From the NCBI RefSeq assembly GCF_039545035.1, contig NZ_BAABRO010000007.1, forward strand, positions 186,001 to 250,000: a DNA stretch of 64,000 nucleotides, in the 5' to 3' direction. Position numbers and translations under genes: made by a program. The notes under the pieces were generated by a model. That model had not been told where the DNA came from, made no database searches, and saw only the letters and a list, made by a program, of their open reading frames with translations. The DNA comes from Novipirellula caenicola (lineage in GTDB: Bacteria > Planctomycetota > Planctomycetia > Pirellulales > Pirellulaceae). Positions 27,187 to 35,869 of this stretch are shown here, piece after piece. Within the stretch, counting starts at the first letter, position 1; every line of letters begins with the position of its first letter.

Positions 27187-28059
27187 ATGACGCTGCTGCT
27201 GATCGGGATCGGTCTGCCGTTCTCGGCCGCCGCTGCCGAATCCGAAAGCGTCTTGCTGACCGTCAAACGCGGCCTGACGGCGCAGTTAACCTTCACCCAC
27301 CCCAACGCTTCGCTGCGTGCGCTGCCGGATCAATCTACCGACGCCGCCGTGCTGGTTCGACTCGAACGCACCGACTCCGCTCAGCAAAACCCCGTCCACC
27401 GTTACACGCTGTGGTTCTTTGGTACCGTCGCCGGACAATACGACTTGTCGCAGTGGGTTGTGCAGCCAGACGGATCGCCACTGGCCAGCGAGGAAGCGCT
27501 GCCAGCGATGCCGGTGCGGGTCGTGTCGGACCTGCCCCCAGGTCACGGCACCAGTTTGTACGAGATCGACGATCCGCTGCTGCGAGCTCAGGGTGGTTAC
27601 CGCGCGGCATTGATTTTGTTCGCGTGTTTGTGGGCCGCGGTGCCGATCGTGTGGGCCTTTATCCGTCAGCGATCCCGCAGTCCCCAACCGACAACCACCA
27701 CCGTGGCGTCCCCAACCTTGTCCGATCGCCTGCGTCCGTTGGTCCAGCGGGCCAGCCAAGGACAACTGACGGTGGAAGAACAGAGCCGGCTGGAAATCCT
27801 GTTGTACGTTTTTTGGCAACGCCGCTTAGGCTTGCCCGATTCGTTGGCCGAGGCGTTGCCGGTGCTGCGACGACATCATGAAGCGGGCGGCTTGCTGCGA
27901 GCCCTGGAAACCTGGATCCACGCCGACGGCCCCTCACCATCCTCGCTCAACCCCAGCACCATGGATGCCCTGTTGGCTCCCTACCACGCGGAACTGGCTC
28001 AAACGCAGGCCGACGCCTTGACCGAACCGGCGAACGCCACGGTGGGAGGCTCGGCATGA
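27187..28059 (+). CDS. Membrane protein of the MoxR/VWA operon, unknown family
   Basis: The ATG at 27187 (MTLLLIGIGLPFSAAAAES) provides a signal peptide and excludes the repeat-derived upstream part of the open frame. The 290-residue product has an exported domain (22-135), one span (about 140-158, AALILFACLWAAVPIVWAFI) and a cytoplasmic helical domain (175-265). The position, between DUF58 and VWA genes, and the exported-span-cytoplasmic layout match the DUF4381-like member of Bat operons, although no family signature is certain. It overlaps the next gene by 4 bases. Confidence 0.75.
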   Translation: MTLLLIGIGLPFSAAAAESESVLLTVKRGLTAQLTFTHPNASLRALPDQSTDAAVLVRLERTDSAQQNPVHRYTLWFFGTVAGQYDLSQWVVQPDGSPLASEEALPAMPVRVVSDLPPGHGTSLYEIDDPLLRAQGGYRAALILFACLWAAVPIVWAFIRQRSRSPQPTTTTVASPTLSDRLRPLVQRASQGQLTVEEQSRLEILLYVFWQRRLGLPDSLAEALPVLRRHHEAGGLLRALETWIHADGPSPSSLNPSTMDALLAPYHAELAQTQADALTEPANATVGGSA

Positions 28060-29105
28060 CGTTTGTTCATCCCCAGTGGTTGTTGTTATTGGTGTTTCCC
28101 CTGGCGCTGGGCTTTTGGTCGGTGCGGCGGCGCGGCGCCGGGTTGCGAATGCCCTTTGACCACCAAACGCACGCTGCTCGTCCGTGGTTGGCTGGATTGC
28201 TCCGCGGCGTGGAGTTGCTGCCAGCGGTGATGTTGGCGGTGGCCGTGGTGTTGATCGCCCGGCCTCAGGTGCTGCGGGTGCCCGAACAGGACCGCGTGGC
28301 CACCCACATCACGGTATGCATGGACGTTTCAGGCAGCATGAGTGTGGGCATGGGGGAACAGAACCGTTACGAAAGCGCCGCAGCGGCCATCGAATCGTTC
28401 ACCTACGCACGCGAAGGCGACGCGATCGGACTGACGCTGTTCGGATCCTGGCCGCTGCGTTGGGTACCGCTGACCAAAGACCTGCAAGTCCTCCGCAATG
28501 CCCTGGCCTTTGCCAACCCCCGCAACCAACCCAACGGCATGGGCGGAACGATGATCGGATCGGCGCTCAGCTACTGTGCCGACAATATGCAACGTGAAGC
28601 CGCGCGGCTTGATGGCACCGACACCGGGCCGCAATCGGTCGACCAGTGGCGGCAGCAGCGGGCCGCCGAACAACTATTTCGTTCCGCGTCTTTGCAGGGC
28701 TCTGCTGCAGGCAGTGGGCTGGCAGCGGCACCGTCCACCGATCGATTGTTGATCCTGGTTTCCGACGGAGCCAGCGGAGACCTCAATGGGCAAGACCAGA
28801 TCGACCGTATCTCGGATCAGTTGAACGATGCGGGGATCACCATGTACCACATCCATATCGGCAGCGATACGATCCCACCGGCCGTGTCCAGCATCGCTGG
28901 GGCCACCGGCGGCGACGCTTTCCTGGCCACCAATTCCGATGGGCTGCGTTTGATTTTTAATCATATCGACCAGATGCAACCGGCTCGTTTTGTCGCTAAC
29001 GCCTCGCTGCCGGTCGACTACTTCGAACCCTTCGCAGCGATCGGTGCGGTCGCCTTGCTGCTGTACGCGCTTAGCCTGCTGAAGTGGAGGTATACGCCAT
29101 GGTAA
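28056..29105 (+). CDS. VWA-domain membrane protein (BatA-like)
   Basis: The 349-residue protein has the BatA layout: N-terminal span (5-20), a second span (about 52-68), an exported VWA domain (85-310) and a C-terminal span (about 325-342, FAAIGAVALLLYALSLL). The MIDAS is intact, DVSGS (Asp90, Ser92, Ser94). The VWA domain probably binds protein partners through Mg2+ in the periplasm while MoxR acts inside. Overlap with the previous gene is 4 bases and with the next 7 bases. Confidence 0.9.
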   Translation: MTFVHPQWLLLLVFPLALGFWSVRRRGAGLRMPFDHQTHAARPWLAGLLRGVELLPAVMLAVAVVLIARPQVLRVPEQDRVATHITVCMDVSGSMSVGMGEQNRYESAAAAIESFTYAREGDAIGLTLFGSWPLRWVPLTKDLQVLRNALAFANPRNQPNGMGGTMIGSALSYCADNMQREAARLDGTDTGPQSVDQWRQQRAAEQLFRSASLQGSAAGSGLAAAPSTDRLLILVSDGASGDLNGQDQIDRISDQLNDAGITMYHIHIGSDTIPPAVSSIAGATGGDAFLATNSDGLRLIFNHIDQMQPARFVANASLPVDYFEPFAAIGAVALLLYALSLLKWRYTPW

Positions 29106-30094
29106 GCAGCTCCTTGTTCACGGCCAATCTGGCGGGGATTGCCTGCATGGCCCTCGTGGCTTTGGCCGAATGGTGGCAAACGCGACGCACCCAGCGGGTG
29201 GCCAAGCTGGCTTTTGGTCCCAGCGGTCGACCGGCGGCTTGGGCTCGCGGTGTGCCGGCCGTGCGCGTGCTGACGATGGGCCTGTTGGCTTGGGGACTGA
29301 CGATCCTGCTGACTGAACCGCCGCAAGTGGCTGAAGTTGAACCGGCCCCGGAAGCTTCCAAGCATGTGCTGGTCTGCTTGGACGCGTCCCCCAGCATGTT
29401 CTTGGAAGACGCCGGGCCGCGTCGCGATGAATCCGGTAACTACCAACAACGCATGGTTCGCGGCGGCGAAGTGATCCAAGCGGTGCTGGACCGACTGGAT
29501 GCCGAAAACACTCGGATCACCGTGTTTGGCGTCTACACCAAAGCCGTCCCGATCGTCGAAGAAACCTTTGACAAGGCAGTCGTGCAAAACCTGTTTGATG
29601 GGCTGCCCGTGTTCAGCGCCTTCGAACCCGGCCCCACGCAGCTGTCATCCAGTATCTCTGATGCGATCGAATACGCGCGCCGTTGGCCCGACGGTTCGGC
29701 CTTGTTGTTGGTCGTCAGCGATGGCGACAGCACCGACACCACGCCGATCCGTGCGATCCCCAAAGCCATCTCCGATACGCTGGTGATCGGGCTGGGGCAA
29801 ACCGGGCAAGCGACGACCATCGCCGGCCACGCCTCGCGACAAGACGTCGATTCGCTGCGAACCCTGGCCGGGCAACTGCGCGGCACCTACATCGACGCTA
29901 ACACGCGGCACCTACCCAGCGATCTGCTGAACCGGCTATCGATCATCCAGCCGCGGGTCGCCGAGGGCGTAGGGTTGCGCGATGCGGCTGTGCTGGCGGT
30001 TGTGTTGGGAGCCGGGCTATTGTCGCTGCTGTTGCCCGCCCTGAGTTTGTGGGGAACCCCGCGGCTTGATTCCCTCTCCGGAGAGTTTGCCTGA
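29099..30094 (+). CDS. VWA-domain membrane protein (BatB-like)
   Basis: The ATG at 29099 lies 8 bases after GGAGG (29086-29090), so it is preferred to an in-frame GTG at 29084. The 331-residue protein has two N-terminal spans (8-24 and 56-72), a VWA domain with MIDAS DASPS (Asp95, Ser97, Ser99) and a C-terminal span (AAVLAVVLGAGLLSLLLPAL). It is a second, diverged VWA partner of the MoxR ATPase. Overlaps: 7 bases with the upstream gene, 1 base (TGATG) with the next. Confidence 0.9.
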   Translation: MVSSSLFTANLAGIACMALVALAEWWQTRRTQRVAKLAFGPSGRPAAWARGVPAVRVLTMGLLAWGLTILLTEPPQVAEVEPAPEASKHVLVCLDASPSMFLEDAGPRRDESGNYQQRMVRGGEVIQAVLDRLDAENTRITVFGVYTKAVPIVEETFDKAVVQNLFDGLPVFSAFEPGPTQLSSSISDAIEYARRWPDGSALLLVVSDGDSTDTTPIRAIPKAISDTLVIGLGQTGQATTIAGHASRQDVDSLRTLAGQLRGTYIDANTRHLPSDLLNRLSIIQPRVAEGVGLRDAAVLAVVLGAGLLSLLLPALSLWGTPRLDSLSGEFA

Positions 30095-31191
30095 TGCGCA
30101 GTTCACTCCTCTGGTTGCTGTGGCTGGTGCTGCCGGTGTTTGTATTGGCCTACCATTACGGTCCGGGACAAACCTGGCTGGCTCGTGATCGGGCGGCCAG
30201 CATGATCCGCCAAGCGGAGTCTCTCGCGGGGGTCGCCAGCGAAGCCCAATCCGCCGCCTACGAAGCTCAGCTGCATCTATTGGAAGCCCGCCGCGCGGCC
30301 TTTGCCGCCGGCGTCGACTGGCAAACGCAGGTCAAGCACCCGCTGGCGCAAGCCGTGCTGACCGCAACCGAAAAACAAAACTCTGCCTACGCCGACGCTT
30401 CCGAACGGTGGCACGCGACGGCCGAGCGGTATGGCCAAGCCATCGAAACCTTGTTGAAGGTGGAAACGGTCGCCAACCAGAAACACAATCGTGCGGAGCT
30501 GCCCCAGTCCGATCGGCAGCTACTCGAATCACTGCGTTGGGCCGAAGCCCGCGCGATGGTTCGCTCAGGCGAAGTTTTTAACGGCATCGAACAACTGCAA
30601 GCTCTGCTCGACCTGCGTGTCGCCGAAGCCCACCAACAGGCGGCATCCGCCGTGCAGCCCGCCTCCATCACCGGCAACCGCTCGAATGGCGATCGCGACG
30701 ATCACGCCTTGCCCACCGATGCGATTCGCGAAGAGCTGGCAGCGGCGCAGTACGTCGGCGCCCGACTGCTGCGTGAAGAAGGCCGTCCGCCGGAGGTTTG
30801 GCGACCGGTGGCCAACGCCGCCCGCCAACACTACCGCTACCTGGCCGCTCCCGAACACGCTCCTTCGGCCGACGCCGCCTCAGCCCAAGTCACAGCGCCG
30901 TCGGTCGCCGAGCATGCGGCTGCCGCGGAGGCCGCAGAAGCAAACACCACGGACCTCGACCGTAGCCAACGGATGCAGCGGAACCTGGAACAGGTCCTGA
31001 ATCTGGAACAAAGCGTCTCTGACCAACTGGAAGGTTTGCCGCTGCCTCGCAACGCTCCGTTGGCCCGCCGGCCGGGCGACGGAGAACCGGGTGACCAACC
31101 CGGCGGAAAGCAACCCGGCCGTGGCCCGCTGCAAGACGGACCGCCCGCCGCCGGTGCCGGTATCCCCGGACCCCGGGGCGTCGGATGGTGA
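30094..31191 (+). CDS. Exported Ala-rich protein of the MoxR/VWA operon
   Basis: A 365-residue protein with an N-terminal hydrophobic segment (SSLLWLLWLVLPVFVLAY). The rest is strongly helical and Ala/Glu/Gln-rich (heptad-like from 30 to 190), with a Gly/Pro-rich C-terminal tail (RRPGDGEPGDQPGGKQPGRG). Bat operons commonly carry a TPR protein (BatC/BatE) in this place; TPR repeats are suggested by the composition but cannot be delimited. Stop overlaps the candidate start of the next gene by 7 bases. Confidence 0.7.
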   Translation: MRSSLLWLLWLVLPVFVLAYHYGPGQTWLARDRAASMIRQAESLAGVASEAQSAAYEAQLHLLEARRAAFAAGVDWQTQVKHPLAQAVLTATEKQNSAYADASERWHATAERYGQAIETLLKVETVANQKHNRAELPQSDRQLLESLRWAEARAMVRSGEVFNGIEQLQALLDLRVAEAHQQAASAVQPASITGNRSNGDRDDHALPTDAIREELAAAQYVGARLLREEGRPPEVWRPVANAARQHYRYLAAPEHAPSADAASAQVTAPSVAEHAAAAEAAEANTTDLDRSQRMQRNLEQVLNLEQSVSDQLEGLPLPRNAPLARRPGDGEPGDQPGGKQPGRGPLQDGPPAAGAGIPGPRGVGW

Positions 31192-34100
31192 TCCACCGCC
31201 CGAGCGAAATAGAAATCGAATTTTTAAAGAGTATTCCACACGTCGCGACGCTCGCTAGAGCTTGGAACACAACCCAACCGTTGCCCATCATGACAAACCG
31301 TTCGATCCAACCGATGACCTCCACGCAACCCGCTCCGATTGTCGCGAAACTCATCGTAGCTACGCTCGCCAGAGCGTGGTTCGCTCAAATCGTAGCTACG
31401 CTCGCCAGAGCGTGGACTGCCCAAAACCGTACGCTCGCCTTGGCCGCGATCTTGGCCGCAATTGCGTTCACCCTACTCCCTCCTGCCACGGCTCAGACGC
31501 CTCAAAAGTTGCGTTCCGCGGTGCAAGCCATCGCCGACCCCTTGCCGTCCCCAGGACAAGCGGCGGTACAAAACACAGCGGCGCAACAAGCTGCGGCACA
31601 AGGAGCCGCCCAGCCGGCTCAGGCCGCTCCCAAAGCCGACGCGGACACGCAAGCGATCCTGGACACCTTAAAAACGCTGCCCGCGACCGAGCGGCGGGCC
31701 ATGGTTGTCTACTACAAAGACTTAGGACTGGATCTCAGTCCCTGGCTGCAGGACGACAACGGCAGCGGCACCGCCAATGGTCGCCGCCGTCAACTGGTGC
31801 GGCAGATGCGGACGGTCAACTTTGTTCGGCGTCCCGAAGCCGTTTTGGGAGCCCGCAGCCAGATCGGCATGGAATCGCAATCGCTGCCCGCCGAAGACGC
31901 CGATGACCAGGAAATCATCCAGTGGTTCCATCGTCACGCCATGGCCGCCGAATGGGACGCGGTCAAAGCATTGTTGGTGCTGCGAGCCGGCAGCGAAGCC
32001 GAAGGCATGTACGCCGCGTTGATCTCGGGCACCAACCATGCCGATTCCGAATTGATCCCCGAAGACGTGCTGGGGCTGTCCGAAGCGGCTCCGGCGGAAC
32101 TGACCGACTGGCAGATCGACGCGCTGGCCGGGTTGCTCAAGGCCGCCGCGAAGAAAACCAGCACACGGCCGTTGATCGAACGCTTTCGCCAAGGCACCAC
32201 TTGGTTTGGCACCGAGACCGAGGCGCATCGTAACCGCACCATGCGGCTGCTTCTGGCCGCTGGCCTGCCGATCGAAGCCTTCGAGTTCATGCCGTCGCTG
32301 GAGGAGGCCCGCGATACGGAAAACGCGGCGGTGATGAAAGGCCACGCCGAGTACCTGATGGCCCGCGCCGCCGAAGCCAAGGGGGCCGCCAGTGATCGGA
32401 TGCTCGAAAACGCCTGGTCGCTGTTTGGCGAAATCGCCCTGCTCGACAGCGCCGACACGGCCCTCCGCTCCGAGTGCCTCAGCAGCGCCGTCGACCTGCT
32501 GCCGCGGGTGCCCCCGGGCCCCGGACTGGCTTGGCTGCGGAGTCTGTTCGAACATCCATCGTTGGCTCCGGCAGGACTGCAAGCGGTAGCACTAAAGGCA
32601 CTCAAACTGGAAGACGAAAAATTGCCCGAAGCCGTCCGGGCACAGGCGATCCTGACCATGAAAGAAGCGGTCGATACGCTGCTGGCCCAACAACACCTGC
32701 AACTCGACCAGCTGACGATCCCTTTGCGGATGCTGACCATCGGCCTGTTGTCTCGCGCGGAAAACGCCATCAAGGAACAAGCCAAGAAGAACGGGGTTTC
32801 GGAAGTCGCCGCCTTGCTGCTGCGTTCGATGCCCGACGAAGCTTGGCGAAAACAGATCGAACCCAGCCTGGTCGGCCGCGCCTACAACGCCTTTATCGGC
32901 GTGGCCCTGATCGCCGACGAAACCGACCTGGCCCTGGAACTGCTGGCTCAGGGCGTCCAGCGTCAACCGGCAATGAGCACCGAATTGGCTACCGGGTTCT
33001 TGGACCTGTGGGTCGACCGCATGCAGGCTCGCACGCAAGAGCCGGTGGTGAATAACAATGCCTGGTTCTATGCCTTCAGCCGACGCGTTCGTCCTTCGAC
33101 GCCGGTCACCCGCGGTTGGCAACAACGCAATCTGGATCGTTTGGCCGAATTGCTGGACGTGTTGGACGGGATCGGCATCGACGGCCGCAAACTGCCGGGC
33201 GTGGTGACGGCGCTGAGCGCCTGTTACGGACCCACCCAGGCCTACGAACGCGACACGGTGCAGCGCATCCTCGGCCCCATCGAACAAATCGATGCCTCGG
33301 TTGCCGGCCAGTTGGCGTCGACGATGCGTCAGGGCTTAAGCGGTGATTGGCGAAGCCGCAAGGCGCAAGAGGACGCGGGGTTTGAACGCAGCGAATCCGA
33401 ACTGCGAAAAATCGTCGAAACCGGCTATGACCTAGCGACCGCGTTGGCCGAATCCGCCGTCGCCAACAGTCAAGACGAACAGGACGCGTGGCAACACGCC
33501 ATCCTCAAAGCCGCCCTCAGCTTTGACCGTATGCAGTTCCGCGGCGAACGAGAACAGGACGCCGTGGCCTATCACGCCGCCCGCAAATTGGTGTTCAGTG
33601 CTTTCGAAGACGCCGCCTCGCGGTACCGTGAAGCCCTGGCCGACGGCCGCGTCCGTCCCGACATGCAAATCTATAACGTGTGGTTCAGCCTGGCCTTGGG
33701 GGCCAGCGACCTGGGGGCGTTGACGCTGGAGGATTTGATGACCGAAGGCATGGAAAACGCCGATCAAATCGACCGCATTCGCGACGACATGCTGAAGATG
33801 TCGCCGGAGCATTCGAGCTACCACATCGGCGAATTTGCTCGCGGCATCATGTCCGGTTTGTCCGAAACCAAACCCGAAGTCAAGCCGCGGTTGCTGCAAG
33901 CCGCCGCCCGTGTGGTGGGACAAGACCCGGCCGGAGCACCGATCCGCCGCACGTTGGATCTGTACCACGAACTGGTCGAAGATGAAATCCATTTACAGCT
34001 CACCATCGACGGCAGTGATCGGGTGGGCACCGAGCCCTTTGGCGCGATCCTGACGCTGCAACACACCGCGTCGATCGATCGCTCCTCCGGTGGCTTCGCC

Positions 34101-35402
34101 CGTTACCTGATGGACAGTTTCTCGCAGTTCAACGCCGGGCAATGGCAGACGATCAACTATCAGGAACGTTTGCAGAAAAGTATCGAAAAGTCCTTCAGCG
34201 GCACCGTCCAATTGCTGGGCATCGATTTCTTTCAACCGATGAACCCCGCCGTCCCGATCCGGTTGGAAGGCCAGACCGGATGGCAGGAAAAGCCGATGGC
34301 CTACTTGGTTTTGCAAGCCGCCGACCCCAGCGTCGACCATTTGCCAGCCGTGCAGATGGATATGCATTTCAATGATGCCTCGGGACCGATCGTATTGCCG
34401 GTGTTGTCCAACACGGTGTTGATCGACGCGGCCGCCGAAGCCGCGCCGCGGCCGCTGGACGATTTGGTGATCGAACAAACGCTCGACGCTCGCCCGATGT
34501 TGGATCAGAAAGAGGAACAAACCGTGCGGCTGGAAATCGTCGCGCGGGCCACCGGGGTACTGCCCGAAATCAACCAACTGTTCGACAACTTGGCCGACGC
34601 CTTGCCGGGTTACATGCTCGACGACGCGCAACTGGTCGCCGATCCCGTTGACGTCAGCCAAACCCACCGGGCCCAACCCGAAGAAGAAGACACCACCACC
34701 AGCAATCGCAATCCCTACATGGCGTACTCTAAAAGCCTGCCGAATCTGGAACCCGACAGTGATGGCCTGTTCCGCTTGGGTACGATGCGAAAGTGGAGCC
34801 TGACGTATGTTCCGGAAGCCTCCGTCGTAGCCGCCAAACCGGATCGGTTTATCTTCCCGGCTGTCAGCGATGCTCGAGCCGAAACTCTGGTTTCGCTGAC
34901 GGTCCCCAAAAAGTCGCCTGCCGAAACCACCGATGACGCCGCGAACACCGACGCCGAAGCCCAAACCGACGTGGCGGCCGACTCGCCGATATCGATCAAG
35001 CGGTTCACCTACGAAGATTACGATCTGGTGCCGGTCGAAGGTCAGACGCTACGGTTCGACTCACCGTGGATCCCTGTGATCGTATGGTTGGCCGGCGGCT
35101 TGGCGGCGTTGTTGTTGTTGGCTTTGATTGTCTGGCGTTTGCGACACGCCAAACCAGAATCCATGGCAAGCACAACGTCGATCGCGATTCCCCAGTCGCT
35201 CACTCCGACCGGTGCGGCGTTATTGCTGCGGCGGATCGAACAGACGCAAGCGGTGGCATGGCCCAGCAGCGAGCGAGCCGAATTGCGAGCCGACATCAAC
35301 GCGCTGCAGCGTCAACACTTCGCCGACGCCGAGCCGCAAAACGGCGACGCCGTCAAGCTACACCCCACGGTCGAGCGCTGGGCCCGACGCGCCGGCACCT
35401 AA
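31185..35402 (+). CDS. Giant exported/membrane protein of the MoxR/VWA operon
   Basis: Up to 1405 residues. The ATG at 31185 overlaps the preceding stop (ATGGTGA); ATGs at 31290 or 31314 would give shorter forms. A signal-peptide-like core (RTLALAAILAAIAFTLLPPATA) lies about 85 residues after the first ATG. The body is helical and repetitive in character up to about residue 900, followed by a beta-rich part and one C-terminal span (IPVIVWLAGGLAALLLLALI) with a cytoplasmic tail. No catalytic motif recognised. As the last and largest member of the operon it is a candidate effector or scaffold that the MoxR/VWA machinery acts on. The N-terminus contains translated dispersed repeats. Confidence 0.8.
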   Translation: MVIHRPSEIEIEFLKSIPHVATLARAWNTTQPLPIMTNRSIQPMTSTQPAPIVAKLIVATLARAWFAQIVATLARAWTAQNRTLALAAILAAIAFTLLPPATAQTPQKLRSAVQAIADPLPSPGQAAVQNTAAQQAAAQGAAQPAQAAPKADADTQAILDTLKTLPATERRAMVVYYKDLGLDLSPWLQDDNGSGTANGRRRQLVRQMRTVNFVRRPEAVLGARSQIGMESQSLPAEDADDQEIIQWFHRHAMAAEWDAVKALLVLRAGSEAEGMYAALISGTNHADSELIPEDVLGLSEAAPAELTDWQIDALAGLLKAAAKKTSTRPLIERFRQGTTWFGTETEAHRNRTMRLLLAAGLPIEAFEFMPSLEEARDTENAAVMKGHAEYLMARAAEAKGAASDRMLENAWSLFGEIALLDSADTALRSECLSSAVDLLPRVPPGPGLAWLRSLFEHPSLAPAGLQAVALKALKLEDEKLPEAVRAQAILTMKEAVDTLLAQQHLQLDQLTIPLRMLTIGLLSRAENAIKEQAKKNGVSEVAALLLRSMPDEAWRKQIEPSLVGRAYNAFIGVALIADETDLALELLAQGVQRQPAMSTELATGFLDLWVDRMQARTQEPVVNNNAWFYAFSRRVRPSTPVTRGWQQRNLDRLAELLDVLDGIGIDGRKLPGVVTALSACYGPTQAYERDTVQRILGPIEQIDASVAGQLASTMRQGLSGDWRSRKAQEDAGFERSESELRKIVETGYDLATALAESAVANSQDEQDAWQHAILKAALSFDRMQFRGEREQDAVAYHAARKLVFSAFEDAASRYREALADGRVRPDMQIYNVWFSLALGASDLGALTLEDLMTEGMENADQIDRIRDDMLKMSPEHSSYHIGEFARGIMSGLSETKPEVKPRLLQAAARVVGQDPAGAPIRRTLDLYHELVEDEIHLQLTIDGSDRVGTEPFGAILTLQHTASIDRSSGGFARYLMDSFSQFNAGQWQTINYQERLQKSIEKSFSGTVQLLGIDFFQPMNPAVPIRLEGQTGWQEKPMAYLVLQAADPSVDHLPAVQMDMHFNDASGPIVLPVLSNTVLIDAAAEAAPRPLDDLVIEQTLDARPMLDQKEEQTVRLEIVARATGVLPEINQLFDNLADALPGYMLDDAQLVADPVDVSQTHRAQPEEEDTTTSNRNPYMAYSKSLPNLEPDSDGLFRLGTMRKWSLTYVPEASVVAAKPDRFIFPAVSDARAETLVSLTVPKKSPAETTDDAANTDAEAQTDVAADSPISIKRFTYEDYDLVPVEGQTLRFDSPWIPVIVWLAGGLAALLLLALIVWRLRHAKPESMASTTSIAIPQSLTPTGAALLLRRIEQTQAVAWPSSERAELRADINALQRQHFADAEPQNGDAVKLHPTVERWARRAGT
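31239..31415 (+). repeat. Three copies of dispersed repeat C inside a coding region
   Basis: Copies of a 27-base unit lie at 31239-31265 (diverged), 31353-31379 and 31389-31415 (identical). The unit reads ATCGTAGCTACGCTCGCCAG followed by AGCGTGG and is translated as IVATLARAW (HVATLARAW in the first copy). Related sequences occur in inverted pairs between genes at 47911-47984 and 49028-49106. Confidence 0.8.
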
Positions 35403-35869
35403 GTCGCTGGGTGTCGCCAGGATCGTTCCGCTAGAGCTTTACCGGAATGGGCGTAGGTCGGCCAGCTTTGAGGTAGTGGACGAGGCAACGAGTCCCAGCG
35501 ACTTAGTGGCACGGCGAGACTCGTAGCCTCGTCCACTACAGAGAAAACACTTAACCCGCGTGATTTGTAACAAAATTCGAATGACGAAGGTATTTCCGAA
35601 CGGTTCCTAACCTCCTCTCCCACCTCTTCCGCGGTCAAGCTTGGGGATGATGGAGGACGTCGCATGCGAATGATAGGGGTAAGAAAAGGGCCGGAATTCG
35701 GGTGCCGCATCACTCGTGATAGTCAGGGGGGAATTGTTGAGAGTGGTCCGTTCCACGGTCTTTTGCGTGATATTGGAACACACCACCCATCCACGTGCTA
35801 AAATGCGAGGCTCTATATACCTGCAAGTTCGACAAGCTTGATGCGGATTGAACGCAATTGAGAGGATCG
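35403..35869. other. Intergenic region with a stem-loop repeat
   Basis: No gene supported over about 470 bases. Holds the long inverted repeat 35473-35539. Confidence 0.5.
35473..35539. repeat. 22-bp inverted repeat, stem-loop
   Basis: The arms 35473-35494 and 35518-35539 are reverse complements at 21 of 22 positions (GTAGTGGACGAGGC with ACGAGTC), with a 23-base loop. Near the end of the preceding operon, so it could help end or protect its transcript, but there is no U-run. It resembles other palindromic intergenic repeats in this window. Confidence 0.7.

Noticed and set aside
33993-34964. Minus-strand open frame of 323 codons
   Set aside because: Antisense to the 1405-residue protein; no signal peptide, domain or start site.
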